A DNA stretch of 64,000 nucleotides, from the NCBI GenBank assembly GCA_041488095.1, contig JBGPOP010000012.1, positions 51,717-115,716 on the forward strand, read 5' to 3'. Below the pieces are notes generated by a model, which saw nothing but the letters and a program-made list of their open reading frames with translations, was not told where the DNA came from and searched no databases. The position numbers and the translations under genes are program-made. This document shows positions 1-8,713 of the stretch, piece by piece. Source of the stretch: DASYPQ01 sp041488095. Its GTDB lineage: Bacteria > Planctomycetota > UBA1135 > GCA-002686595. Position 1 is the stretch's first letter. Each line of letters begins with the position of its first letter.

Positions 1-711
1 CCTGAGCACGACAAGGCTCCCACGTCGGTCTCCGATCCGTTCCCGATGCCGAGCGCCGGGATCTCGATCACGATCGCGCCCCGCGAGGAGATGAAGCTCG
101 ACAAGCTCCTGGACGAGTTCGCGAGGGTCACCGGGCAGAACCTTCTCATCACGAGGGAGACCAGGGCGGTGGTGCAGTCGACCCCGACTGGCCTGTTCAA
201 GACCGTCGAGGTCCCACCGCAGGAGGTCTACCCGTTCGTCGAGAGCATCCTCGTCCAGAACGACTTCGCGCTCTTCGTGCTGAGCGACCGCGAACCGCGG
301 ATGCTCGCCGTCTGGTCTCTCACGCAAGGGCAGAGTCGCGCTTCCCCGCGCAATTCGGCCGTCTACGTTCCTGTCAAGGACATCGCCTCCTACGCCCGCC
401 ACCCGGCGATCCTGGTCACGACGATGATCGACCTCCCCAACACGGACGTGCGCACGCTGTCGAACTCGATGAGGACGATGTTCACCGATGCGAACACCCA
501 GCAGATCATCCCGGTCGGCAACAGCAACTCGCTGATCATCACCGGATTCGGGTCCTCGGTGGCGAACCTGGTCGCGATGCTCCGCGATTGCGACGAGATG
601 GCGCGCCGGGACGCGGCGGAGGTGGAGAAGCAGCGGCGCGCGACCGAAGGGCAGCGCACGACCCCTGCGCCCACGACTCAACCGGCTGCGAAGGAAGAGA
701 AACCCAAGTGA
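1..711 (+). CDS. Secretin N-domain-like protein, 5' end outside window
   Basis: The frame is open from base 1, so the gene starts upstream; an internal ATG at 46 is the first Met visible. The visible 236 residues contain a segment like the N0/N1 domains of type II/IV secretins: a region about binding and exposing local structure, then a stretch near residues 120-195 with the pattern LPNTDVRTLSNSMRTMF and a hydrophobic strand ending in SLIITGFG. It ends in a charged, Pro/Thr/Lys-rich tail. The beta-barrel secretin domain is absent, since the gene stops straight after the N-like domain. The role is therefore unclear: possibly a periplasmic accessory of a secretion or pilus system encoded upstream. 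A terminator follows. Confidence 0.6.
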   Translation, partial: PEHDKAPTSVSDPFPMPSAGISITIAPREEMKLDKLLDEFARVTGQNLLITRETRAVVQSTPTGLFKTVEVPPQEVYPFVESILVQNDFALFVLSDREPRMLAVWSLTQGQSRASPRNSAVYVPVKDIASYARHPAILVTTMIDLPNTDVRTLSNSMRTMFTDANTQQIIPVGNSNSLIITGFGSSVANLVAMLRDCDEMARRDAAEVEKQRRATEGQRTTPAPTTQPAAKEEKPK

Positions 712-754
712 CCCACCTCTGACCGCATCGACGGCGTCCGACGGACGTCGGTTT

Positions 755-798
755 GGGGCGCGGCTTCGCCTGGGGGGGAGGAGCCGCGCCCCTCTTTT
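755..798 (+). terminator. Rho-independent terminator
   Basis: An 11-bp perfect inverted repeat (GGGGCGCGGCT at 755-765, AGCCGCGCCCC at 782-792) encloses a 16-base loop and is followed by TCTTTT. It lies 44 bases after the stop of the secretin-like gene and before mazG, so it separates the two transcription units. Confidence 0.75.
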
Positions 799-844
799 CC
801 GCGCCGAGCTTCCGCCGCGCGCCCGCAGGTCGCATCCTCTGGGC

Positions 845-1717
845 ATGGAGCACTCCGCCCCGACCCCTCCGCGCCCGCCCGCACCCGTCGATGCGAAGGA
901 CCCGCGCGTCCTCGCCTTCGCACGTCTCCTCGGCGTCGTCGACCGCCTGCGCGATCCCGATGGCTGCCCGTGGGACCGGAAGCAGACGATGAAGAGCATG
1001 GCGCCCTACCTCGTCGAGGAGGCGCACGAAGCCCTCGAGGCGATCGAGCGCGGCGATGACGAGGATTCTGCCGAGGAGGCCGGCGATGTCCTGATGGTCC
1101 TCGCGCTGATCTGCCGGATCGCCGAGCAGGAGGGTCGCTTCGACCTCGCACGCGCGGCGACGGCCGTCTCCGACAAGCTCGTGCGCCGGCATCCCCACGT
1201 CTTCGGCGAGATCCGCGCCGGCTCGCCCGAGGAGGCGCTGTTGAGCTGGGAGGCGGTCAAGCTGAGCGAGCGTGCCGACCAGGCCAGGAACGACAGCGCG
1301 CTGGCCGGTGTGCCGGTCTCGCTGCCGGCCCTGCAGCGCGCCGGCAGGATCTGGAGCAAGGCCGTCTCGGCGGGATTCCGCTGGACCAGCGTCGCCGGTG
1401 CCGTGGAAAAGCTGGCCGAGGAGCAGGCCGAGCTCTTCTCGGAGCTCGAGGAGAGCGGCCTCTCGATCGACGCGAAGGCCCCGGCGGCCCCGGACCAGCG
1501 CGCGCGCGTCGAGCACGAGCTCGGCGACGTCCTGCTCGCGGCCGCATTCCTCGCCGGCTGGCTCGACCTCGAGCCCGAGACGGTCCTCCGCGGGGCGCTG
1601 CGGCGCTTCGAGTCGCGCTTCCACGCCATGGAGAAGAACCTCGGGGGTGCGATGCGCGAGCGCTCGATCGCCGAGCTGACCGCCGCGTGGAGCCGGGCCA
1701 AGGCCCTGGAAGGCTGA
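845..1717 (+). CDS. mazG: Nucleoside triphosphate pyrophosphohydrolase MazG
   Basis: MazG hydrolyses (d)NTPs to the monophosphate and pyrophosphate, a housekeeping role in the cytoplasm. The 290-residue protein has the two tandem MazG domains of the long form. The first runs from about residue 25 to 120, with the diagnostic DGCPWDRKQT start, the EEAHEALEAIE helix and the EEAGDVLM metal-binding segment. A second, weaker copy lies at about 165-270 with EEQAELFSEL and VEHELGDVLLAA. Its length suits the E. coli enzyme (263 aa) with a Pro-rich N-terminal extension. It is separated by 10 bases from the downstream ABC ATPase gene. Confidence 0.93.
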   Translation: MEHSAPTPPRPPAPVDAKDPRVLAFARLLGVVDRLRDPDGCPWDRKQTMKSMAPYLVEEAHEALEAIERGDDEDSAEEAGDVLMVLALICRIAEQEGRFDLARAATAVSDKLVRRHPHVFGEIRAGSPEEALLSWEAVKLSERADQARNDSALAGVPVSLPALQRAGRIWSKAVSAGFRWTSVAGAVEKLAEEQAELFSELEESGLSIDAKAPAAPDQRARVEHELGDVLLAAAFLAGWLDLEPETVLRGALRRFESRFHAMEKNLGGAMRERSIAELTAAWSRAKALEG

Positions 1718-1727
1718 GCGCGGGACC

Positions 1728-2483
1728 ATGGATCGAGACAGCGGCCCCATCGTCCGAGCGCTCGATCTCTACCGTTTCTACGAGGCCGACGGGGCGAAGA
1801 TCGCCGTGCTCCGCGGCGTCAGCCTCGAGGTCGCTCCGGCCGAGTTCGTGTGCGTCATGGGTCCTTCCGGCTCGGGCAAGACCACGCTCTTGCACCTTCT
1901 CTCGGGGCTCGACCGTCCCTCCGCGGGCAGGGTCGAGCTCGGCGGCCACGACCTCGATTCCCTGTCGGAGGCGGCGCGTACGCTGAAGCGCAGGACCACG
2001 GTCGGCTACGTCTTCCAGTTCTTCAATCTGCTGCCGAACCTGACCGTGATCGAGAACGTCGGCCTGCCGCTCGCGATCGCGGGCCGCCATCCCGAGTCGG
2101 AGACCGCGCGCCTCGAGGCGATCCTCGAGCGCCTGGGCATCGCCGGCAAGCGCGGGAGCTTCCCGCACCAGCTCTCCGGCGGCGAGATGCAGCGCGTCTC
2201 GATCGCGCGCGCTCTCGCCGGGGGACAGCCGCTGCTCCTGGCCGACGAGCCGACCGGCAACCTCTCGCAGAAGGCCGGCGCCGAGGTCATGGGGATCCTG
2301 CGCCGCTGCGCCGACGAGGACCGCCGCGCCGTGCTGCTCGTGACCCACAACCCGCGCGACGCCGCCTTCGCCGACCGCGTGATGTTCCTCGTCGACGGCG
2401 AGCTGGCTCGCGATCCCGTCCTCCGCGGCCCCACGATCCCGGTCGAGGACGTCCACGCCGCGCTCGCGGCGCTCCGGATCTGA
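1728..2483 (+). CDS. ABC transporter ATP-binding protein (LolD/MacB type)
   Basis: ATPase subunit of the MacB/LolD class, which powers a mechanotransmission-type permease rather than a classical importer. The 251 residues show Walker A GPSGSGKTT, the Q-loop FQFFNLLPNLTV, the signature LSGGEMQRVSIARAL, Walker B LLLADEP and the H-loop LVTHNP. The NLLPNLTVIENV segment is typical of the LolD subfamily. The gene lies 9 bases ahead of a FtsX-type permease, so the two form a transporter operon. The substrate cannot be told; lipoprotein, peptide or drug export are all possible. Confidence 0.9.
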   Translation: MDRDSGPIVRALDLYRFYEADGAKIAVLRGVSLEVAPAEFVCVMGPSGSGKTTLLHLLSGLDRPSAGRVELGGHDLDSLSEAARTLKRRTTVGYVFQFFNLLPNLTVIENVGLPLAIAGRHPESETARLEAILERLGIAGKRGSFPHQLSGGEMQRVSIARALAGGQPLLLADEPTGNLSQKAGAEVMGILRRCADEDRRAVLLVTHNPRDAAFADRVMFLVDGELARDPVLRGPTIPVEDVHAALAALRI

Positions 2484-2492
2484 GAGCATCGG

Positions 2493-5132
2493 ATGCGGCT
2501 CGTCGCGACGATCGCCGGGCGCAGCCTCGTCCGGAGGCGCGCGCGCACGCTCTTCTCGGCTCTCGGGATCGCGCTCGGGATCGCCATCTCGGTCGGCGTG
2601 TTCACGCTCGACCACAACACGGTGCTCGGGCTGTCGCTGCCCGGACTCTCCGACTGGAAGCCCGAGCTCGAGGTCCGCCCCGCGCCGGGGATGACCGACC
2701 CGCGCGACAACCTGGCCTCGACTCCCGGCGTCGCCGGCGTGTCGGCCTTCTTCCAGAACGACGTGGAGGTCCGACGGGCTCCCGGTGGCCGCGTCACGGG
2801 ACCCTCCGCCCGCGTGGTCGAGAGCGAAGCCGAGCCGGCGCGCGCGCGGCTCTTCGCGCTCGAGTCCGGCTCGCTCGAGCGCCTGGGCGCTGCGCACGTG
2901 GACAGCGGCCGGTCGCTCGACCCCGCGGCGAAGGAGCGCGAGGTCCTGGTCGGTGAAGGACTGGTGCAGGAGCTCGCGCTGCGACCCGGCGACGTGGTCC
3001 TGCTCGCGCGGCCCTCGACCTCCGCGAGCCCGGACTGCGTCGACGGCGTGCTGCGCAAGAGGGAGGGCGAGACCGGCGCGCCCGACATCCCCTTGGTCCT
3101 GCCCTTCCGTGTGGTCGGGGTCCTTGCGCGCGAGAAGCTCGGACGCCGCTCGCAGGGGATGGTCGCGGTCGTCGACTACGCCTCGGGACGCGAGCTCTTC
3201 TCCGGGGCGCGCATCGACCCCTCCTTCTGGGTGCGGCAGGATCCCGCGGTCGACATCGAGCGCCTGCGCTCGAGCCTGGCAGCCAGCTTCTCCTACGAGC
3301 TGAACAAGAGCGTGCTCGTCGGCGCCGCGGCGGACGAGCGCGCCTTCAGGAACGGCGTGCGCATGGCGGGGCTGCTCGCTCTCGTTCTCGGCCTGTACGT
3401 GATCTTCCATACGCTGTCGATGGGCCTGGTCGAGCGCGTGCGCGAGGTCGCGACCCTCCACGCGCTGGGCTGCACGCGCGGGCAGGTCGCCCGGATCTTC
3501 CTCGCCGAGGCGGTCGTGATCTCGGCCCTGGCGGCGTTCCTCGGCGTCGCCGGCGGCCTCGCGCTCGCGCGCGTGCTCCTGCTCCTCGGCATCACGACGC
3601 TCGGCACCGGCCACCACATCCGGGTCTTCGACGTGCCCTGGGTCGCGGTACTCTCGCTCACGGGCCTCGGCGTCGGCGTCGCGCTGCTCGGATCGGTCTA
3701 CCCGCTGATGCGCGCCCACAAGAGCAGCCCGGCCGCCGTGCTGCGCGGCGAGGAGGTGCTCGACCGGCGCGCTCTCTCGCGCGGCTTCCACGCCTTCGCG
3801 GCCGTCCTCCTGGCGGTGCTCCTGCCCGGCCTGTACTTCGTGATCGTCCCGGTGGTGGGGGAGGCGCAGCGCGTCCTCGTCGGCGCGATCCTCGCCGCGG
3901 TCGGGATCCTGGCGCTGCTCGTCGTGATCCCGATGATGATGCCCTCGGCCCTGGGCCTGATCTCGGGCGCGCTCGCGCGGCCGATGCAGCGTTTGTCGCC
4001 GCTCTCCGGCCGTCTCGCCGCGCGCTCGATCCGCGAGGGCCGCGGGCGGATCGGCGTGTCGACCGCCGCGATCGCGCTCGTCGCCGCCGCGTTCACGGGC
4101 TTGAAGGGCATGACCGCGAGCCTGCGCGGGGAGATCGAGGTGTGGGCGCAGGACGCGCTGGTCGACAAGGTGTACCTCGGGGGCCTGCCGAACGTGCCGC
4201 TCGAGACCCTGCGCAAGCAGCTCGAGCGCTATCCGGGGGTCCTGGCGATCGAAGGCGGCAGCGCGCGCAGCTACGTGCCCTTCCTGCTGCTCGGGATGAG
4301 CACGAGCGAGCTCGCGCGCTTCGGTCCGTGCCGGGAGGATCCCGCGATCGCGCGCGCCCTCGACCAGGAGAACGGCGTGATCCTGTCCAGGCAGCTCGCG
4401 CGCCACCTCGCGTACTCGGTCGGGGACCGGGTGCACGTCGCCAACGCGAGCGGCTCGGTCCAGGACCTGAAGGTCGCCGCGATCTCGGATGCCTACGGCT
4501 ACTTCCCGCACCCCGACGAGCGCCTGTACGGGGTGGTGAGCGACGGGTTCGTGAAGCGTGCGTTCTGCCTCGACGCCGGTGCGATCGGCGAGTGCGCGGT
4601 CGTGCTCGAGAAGGGCGCGGACCCCGAGGTGGTGAGGACCGCCGTGCGGGAGCTGTGGCCGGACCTGAACCCGCTGCGCTTCGAGACCGGCCGCGGTCTC
4701 TTGCGCGAGCACCTCGAGGACATCGACCGCGACTTCCGGCTGTTCGACATCATCCTGGGGCTGACCGCGGCGCTGGCGGGGCTCGGGGTGTTGAACGGCC
4801 TCCTGCTCTCGTCCCTGGAGCGCACCAAGGAGCTCGGCGTCCTGCGCGCGCTCGGAGCAAGCCGCGGGCAGATCGCCGGGATGGTGCTCTTCGAGTCGAC
4901 GGTGGTCGGCCTGCTCGGCGGGATCCTCGGGACGGCGCTCGGCGCGGCGCTCACGCCGGTGATCGTCCGCGCGCTCGAGGGGCTTTCGGGCCTCGATCTG
5001 CCCGAGCGCAGCGCGGGCGCGTGGCTCTTCCTGTGCCCCGCCGGCGCGCTCTTGCTCGCCCTGTGCGCCTCGCTCTACCCGATCCGGCGGATGAACCGCA
5101 CGAGCGCCGTCTCCGCGGTGAGGACGGGGTGA
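2493..5132 (+). CDS. ABC transporter permease with two FtsX domains
   Basis: An 879-residue inner-membrane protein, the partner of the ATPase just upstream. An N-terminal membrane segment (about residues 20-40) is followed by a large extracytoplasmic domain. A first FtsX block of three membrane helices lies at about 290-405 (GLLALVLGLYVIFHTLS, then VREVATLHALGCTRGQVARIF). Central hydrophobic segments lie around 430-490. A second extracytoplasmic domain precedes a second FtsX block at about 750-870, which contains the matching cytoplasmic loop LGVLRALGASRGQIAGMVLFES. Duplicated FtsX domains in one chain are common in this class. No outer-membrane partner gene is adjacent. Confidence 0.85.
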   Translation: MRLVATIAGRSLVRRRARTLFSALGIALGIAISVGVFTLDHNTVLGLSLPGLSDWKPELEVRPAPGMTDPRDNLASTPGVAGVSAFFQNDVEVRRAPGGRVTGPSARVVESEAEPARARLFALESGSLERLGAAHVDSGRSLDPAAKEREVLVGEGLVQELALRPGDVVLLARPSTSASPDCVDGVLRKREGETGAPDIPLVLPFRVVGVLAREKLGRRSQGMVAVVDYASGRELFSGARIDPSFWVRQDPAVDIERLRSSLAASFSYELNKSVLVGAAADERAFRNGVRMAGLLALVLGLYVIFHTLSMGLVERVREVATLHALGCTRGQVARIFLAEAVVISALAAFLGVAGGLALARVLLLLGITTLGTGHHIRVFDVPWVAVLSLTGLGVGVALLGSVYPLMRAHKSSPAAVLRGEEVLDRRALSRGFHAFAAVLLAVLLPGLYFVIVPVVGEAQRVLVGAILAAVGILALLVVIPMMMPSALGLISGALARPMQRLSPLSGRLAARSIREGRGRIGVSTAAIALVAAAFTGLKGMTASLRGEIEVWAQDALVDKVYLGGLPNVPLETLRKQLERYPGVLAIEGGSARSYVPFLLLGMSTSELARFGPCREDPAIARALDQENGVILSRQLARHLAYSVGDRVHVANASGSVQDLKVAAISDAYGYFPHPDERLYGVVSDGFVKRAFCLDAGAIGECAVVLEKGADPEVVRTAVRELWPDLNPLRFETGRGLLREHLEDIDRDFRLFDIILGLTAALAGLGVLNGLLLSSLERTKELGVLRALGASRGQIAGMVLFESTVVGLLGGILGTALGAALTPVIVRALEGLSGLDLPERSAGAWLFLCPAGALLLALCASLYPIRRMNRTSAVSAVRTG

Positions 5133-5140
5133 AGTCGGTC

Positions 5141-5169
5141 TTGGCCGGCCAGGGCGGGCCCGGTATACT
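5141..5169 (+). promoter_or_regulatory. Sigma-70-type promoter of tRNA-Asp
   Basis: TTGGCC at 5141-5146 and TATACT at 5164-5169 are separated by 17 bases, and the -10 box ends 15 bases before the first base of tRNA-Asp. Spacing and boxes fit a housekeeping promoter. The start site itself is inferred. Confidence 0.65.
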
Positions 5170-5184
5170 CCCGCCCCCTCGAGC

Positions 5185-5261
5185 GGGGACGTAGCTCAAT
5201 TGGTTAGAGTACCGGCCTGTCACGCCGGTGGTTGCGGGTTCGAGCCCCGTCGTCCTCGCCA
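5185..5261 (+). tRNA. tRNA-Asp (anticodon GTC), CCA encoded
   Basis: A full cloverleaf can be drawn. The acceptor stem is GGGGACG with CGTCCTC, the D-arm TAGCTCAATTGGTTAGAG, the anticodon stem CCGGC/GCCGG around CTGTCAC (anticodon GTC), and the T-arm GCGGGTTCGAGCCCCGT. The discriminator is G73, as expected for tRNA-Asp, and the CCA is encoded at 5259-5261. The gene sits directly upstream of ribonuclease D. Confidence 0.97.
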
Positions 5262-5466
5262 ATCCTCGCGCCGGGGGTCGGTGACCGTGAGCTGCCCGCA
5301 GTCGTCGCTCTCGACGGCCTGAAGGCGACGAAGCGGGAACACGACCAGCTGTTTCCACCGTCTGATACGATCGTTCCTGACTCGCCGTCCCACGGGGGAT
5401 TTCCCCTCTCCCGGTGTGCGCCAGCTTCCGACCCCCTTCCCGAGCTCGTCTCCACCCCGTCCCTGC

Positions 5467-6681
5467 ATGGATCCCGAGCTGCCTCTTCCCACGCTCGTCG
5501 AAGATGAGCAGGGGTTCGGTCGCCTTCTCGCCGATCTCGAGCGCGCGAGCGAGATCGCCGTCGACACCGAGGGCGACTCCTTCTTCAGCTACCCGGAGAA
5601 GGTGTGTCTGGTCCAGATCACGGCGCTGGAGCACGACTGGCTCGTCGACCCGCTCTCCGGCTTCGATCTCTCGGGTCTGGGCCGCGTGCTCGCCGACCCG
5701 ACCAAGCTCAAGATCTTCCACGACGGGGAGTACGACATCGGGAGCCTCAAGCGCGACCATCATTTCGAGTTCAGGAACCTCTTCGACACGCGCGTCGCCG
5801 CCGCGGCGCTCGGCGCGGAGAATCCCGGGCTCGCCTCGGTGCTCGAGGAGCACTTCCAGATCCGGCTCGACAAGTCGATGCAGCGGTCCGAGTGGAGCCG
5901 CCGGCCGCTCAGCGAGAGGCAGATCCGCTACGCGCAGCTCGACACGCACTATCTGGTGCCCCTGATGCGCGAGCAGAGAGCCGAGCTGGAGTCCCGCGGA
6001 CGGTTGATGATCGTCGACGGGGAGTGCCGGCGGCTCGAGCGCCTGGAGCCGCCCGAGACGGCGTTCGATCCCGACGAATTCGTGCGCATCAAGGGTGCGC
6101 GCGACCTCGAGCCGCTCGAGCGCCAGACGCTGCGCGAGCTCTACATCCTCCGCGAGAGGCTGGCGCTCGAGCTGAAGCGCCCGCCGTTCAAGGTGATCGG
6201 CAACGAGGCTCTGTGCGCGATCGCCGAGGCGAGACCCAAGACGATCTACCAGCTGAGGCGCGTCAACGGGTTCTCGCAGGGCCAGGCGCGCAAGCTCGGA
6301 CGGGAGGTGCTCGAGGCCGTGGCGAAGGCGGCCGAGATCGGCCCGCTGACGAAGCTCCCGCGGCTGCCGAATCGCGAGGGGACGAGCGGGTTCACGGACG
6401 AGGAGGTCGAGCTCCACGAGCGGCTCAAGCAGTGGCGCAAGACCGCCGCCGCGGGGATGGAGATGGATTCGGCCTACCTCGTCAACCGCCACGTCCTGCT
6501 GCGCATCACCCGGACGCGGCCGAAGAGCGCGGCCGCGCTCGGGAAGATCGAGGGCATCGAGGGTTGGCAGATCGAGAAGCTGGGCGAGGAGATCCTGGCC
6601 GTTTTGCGCCAGTTCGAAAGGGATCTGGGCGAGGGTCGGGTCCAGTTCAGGCGCAGGCGCGGCTCGCAGCGCGCGGAGTGA
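5467..6681 (+). CDS. rnd: Ribonuclease D
   Basis: 3'-5' exoribonuclease of the DEDDy family that trims tRNA precursors. The exonuclease domain (about residues 1-190) shows Exo I VDTEGDSFF (Asp and Glu), Exo II FHDGEYDIG (Asp) and Exo III YAQLDTHYLVPL (Tyr and Asp). Two HRDC-like helical domains follow at about 205-295 and 310-395. The start at 5467 (MDPELPLP) was chosen because homology to the family begins there; an ATG at 5416 would add only a Pro-rich leader. At 404 residues it is close to the E. coli enzyme (375). It lies between tRNA-Asp and a convergent tRNA-Ala. Confidence 0.92.
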   Translation: MDPELPLPTLVEDEQGFGRLLADLERASEIAVDTEGDSFFSYPEKVCLVQITALEHDWLVDPLSGFDLSGLGRVLADPTKLKIFHDGEYDIGSLKRDHHFEFRNLFDTRVAAAALGAENPGLASVLEEHFQIRLDKSMQRSEWSRRPLSERQIRYAQLDTHYLVPLMREQRAELESRGRLMIVDGECRRLERLEPPETAFDPDEFVRIKGARDLEPLERQTLRELYILRERLALELKRPPFKVIGNEALCAIAEARPKTIYQLRRVNGFSQGQARKLGREVLEAVAKAAEIGPLTKLPRLPNREGTSGFTDEEVELHERLKQWRKTAAAGMEMDSAYLVNRHVLLRITRTRPKSAAALGKIEGIEGWQIEKLGEEILAVLRQFERDLGEGRVQFRRRRGSQRAE

Positions 6682-6696
6682 GGGTGGCGGTGGGGT

Positions 6697-6772
6697 TGGT
6701 GGAGACGAAGGGGCTCGAACCCTCGACCTTCGCATTGCGAACGCGACGCTCTACCAGCTGAGCTACGTCCCC
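6697..6772 (-). tRNA. tRNA-Ala (anticodon CGC), CCA encoded
   Basis: On the minus strand the acceptor stem is GGGGACG/CGTCTCC, the D-arm TAGCTCAGCTGGTAGAGC, and the anticodon arm TCGCG-TTCGCAA-TGCGA gives anticodon CGC. The T-arm is GTCGAGGGTTCGAGCCCC-like and discriminator A73 is followed by an encoded CCA. The acceptor lacks the canonical G3-U70 only by position of writing: G3 pairs with U70 here (GGG/CTC), which supports alanine identity. It faces the end of rnd. Confidence 0.95.
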
Positions 6773-6784
6773 ACGAGGGCGGGG

Positions 6785-6790
6785 ATTCTA
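6785..6790 (-). promoter_or_regulatory. Possible -10 box of tRNA-Ala
   Basis: TAGAAT on the minus strand lies 12 bases upstream of the tRNA-Ala 5' end. A weak TTCCCC sits 17 bases further upstream in the -35 place. The assignment rests on position and the -10 match only. Confidence 0.4.
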
Positions 6791-7016
6791 GTCCTGTCGT
6801 CTCGCGCGGGGAAGGGCCGCGAGGAATACCGGACGCCGTCCGGCCTCCTTCGAGCCTCCGCCATGGTTAATCCGCGGGGCGCACTGCAACGCAGAACAGG
6901 TTTTCCGGACGGACAAGGCGATCGCGAGGAGCGTCGCGCGGGCCTGCGGGGCTGGGTGAGCGCCGTCGAGTCTGCAGGATGGAGTTGCAGAGTCGACAGC
7001 GCATTCACCGCATGCG

Positions 7017-8441
7017 TCAGGGCAGTTCGTAGGCCCCCATGTCGAGGTAGGTGCACGAGCTGCACGAGGACGAACCGACACCGGTATCTGTGATCGAGGT
7101 CTGATCGACCAGTCGGGTCTGGCTGCCGATGTCCAAAGGGATGATCTCGGTGAGGTTGCCGTCGCCATCCACGTCCAGATCATCGGCCGGGAGCCTGCTG
7201 TAGTCGGCAGCATCGAGGCATGGTGACGGCGTGGGGCTCAGGAGGAGAGTCAGCATGCCCGTCTGGTGTTTGGCGAACAGGGGATCGGCGTTCTTGTTGT
7301 TGCTACCGGTCCCGGTCCAGCCGCCCTCGACGTCCGAGTAGTTGACCGTCGCAGGCCCGGCGATGGGCAAGTAGTTTCCCGTCCCGTCCGAGCCATTCCA
7401 AAAGAAGATCGAGTTGTAGATCGTCGCCTGTGAGTTCGTGCTGATGGTCATCGCCATGCCGTTCGGGTAGTAGCTGGAGGAGTTGTCAGAAAAGGTGCAG
7501 TTCACGAGCTGCGCGTTGCCTCCAGCGTCGCCTCCGATCTCCGCAAGGTAGAGCCCAGCACCGAGTCCCGGAGTATAGGTGGCTACGTTCTCCCAGAACA
7601 CGCAGTTCGTGAAGTCGAGGCGATTGCTGGATCCCATCCTCGTCAGATACGCGCCGCCGCCATCCGGAAGCCCGAGGTTCTCGAGGAACTTGGTGTTCAC
7701 GACCTCGCCTCTCAAGTCATCGCCGTAGATTCCTCCCCCCTCGGTGGCCCGGTTGCCGCTGAACTCGCTGTTCTTGATGTGGAGGGTGTAGCCAACGGTG
7801 GGGTAGAGCCCACCACTGGCGCTGGTGAAGTAGAGACCACCTCCGTAGTGCGTCCCGAATGGGTTGAAGCGGTTCGTCCGCACGAAGCAGTTGGCCAGGT
7901 CGAGATCGGTGATGCTCGACGAGATCCCTGCGCCGTTCACTCCTGTGCCGCTGGCATAGCCGTTCTGGATCAGGAAGCCATCGATCACGACACCCGGGGT
8001 GCCTGAGACTCCTGCGACGCCCGAGATGCTCACGACGTGGGCGGCGTTGGTCGACGGGGGATTGGTCCCGATGTTGCCGTCCAGGATGGTCTGGACGAAC
8101 GAGCCGAGGCGACCCTGGACAGAAGTTTCGCTGCCCTTGAAGCCGCCGTAGAGCGCGAGCGGCTTGTTGATGTAGAAGCCGGTCGAGCCGGTGGACGGGA
8201 AATAGGAGCCCTGAGCGACCCAGATCTCATCGCTGTGACCCTGGGCGTCGCGGGTCGTCGAAGCGTGCGCGATGGCCTCGTCGACCGTTACGAACGCGTT
8301 CGTCCAGCTGAGGCCGTTTCCCGACGTCCCGTTGCTTGCCTTCACGTACCAGATGGTGTTCGCGCGAACCGGACACAAGGCCGAGAACGCGAGCACCGCG
8401 GTGAGCGTGAGGAGACGGAAAGCAAAATGACGCGATTTCAT
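7017..8441 (-). CDS. Secreted parallel beta-helix (choice-of-anchor Q type) protein
   Basis: A 474-residue protein with an N-terminal signal peptide (FRLLTLTAVLAFSALCPVRA, residues 7-26). Then comes a polymorphic beta-helix region opening with TIWYVKASNGTSGNG, which repeats strands such as GGGIYGDDL, NTKFLENLG and VNCTFSDNSSS. The C-terminal part has a Cys-rich SSSCSSCTYLDMGAYELP ending, as in choice-of-anchor Q proteins. Start 8441 follows AAGGA and gives a clean signal peptide; the longer open frame upstream is not protein-like. It is likely exported and surface-attached or extracellular. Whether it binds or cleaves polysaccharide cannot be told. The base composition is less GC-rich than its neighbours. 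Confidence 0.75.
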   Translation of the reverse strand: MKSRHFAFRLLTLTAVLAFSALCPVRANTIWYVKASNGTSGNGLSWTNAFVTVDEAIAHASTTRDAQGHSDEIWVAQGSYFPSTGSTGFYINKPLALYGGFKGSETSVQGRLGSFVQTILDGNIGTNPPSTNAAHVVSISGVAGVSGTPGVVIDGFLIQNGYASGTGVNGAGISSSITDLDLANCFVRTNRFNPFGTHYGGGLYFTSASGGLYPTVGYTLHIKNSEFSGNRATEGGGIYGDDLRGEVVNTKFLENLGLPDGGGAYLTRMGSSNRLDFTNCVFWENVATYTPGLGAGLYLAEIGGDAGGNAQLVNCTFSDNSSSYYPNGMAMTISTNSQATIYNSIFFWNGSDGTGNYLPIAGPATVNYSDVEGGWTGTGSNNKNADPLFAKHQTGMLTLLLSPTPSPCLDAADYSRLPADDLDVDGDGNLTEIIPLDIGSQTRLVDQTSITDTGVGSSSCSSCTYLDMGAYELP

Positions 8442-8713
8442 TGCAATTCCTTCTTGGGTTGCCTTCCCTGCGGCCCTCATCCGCGGAGGGAAGGTCTTGT
8501 TGCCGTCGCCCCCTAGCCTTTGCCGCGCGCCCGACCAACAGGAGAAACGCGAGGTGCGCCCTTCCTTCGTCCCTCCGACCGCGGAACCATCGAGCCGCCA
8601 AGGGGATGCTGCGGTGTCCCGGATCCGGGTCCGTGCCAAGTCAATCGAAACCGAGGGGAGCGGTCTCGGGTATGATGGGTTTGATCGAGGTTCGAGTTCT
8701 CCAGAGGGCAGCG

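Noticed and set aside
1257..4712. A 1151-residue open frame on the minus strand
   Set aside because: It is opposite mazG and the ABC exporter genes, is made of Arg/Ala/Gly/Glu-rich low-complexity sequence, and shows no motif. Such long shadow frames are normal at this GC content.
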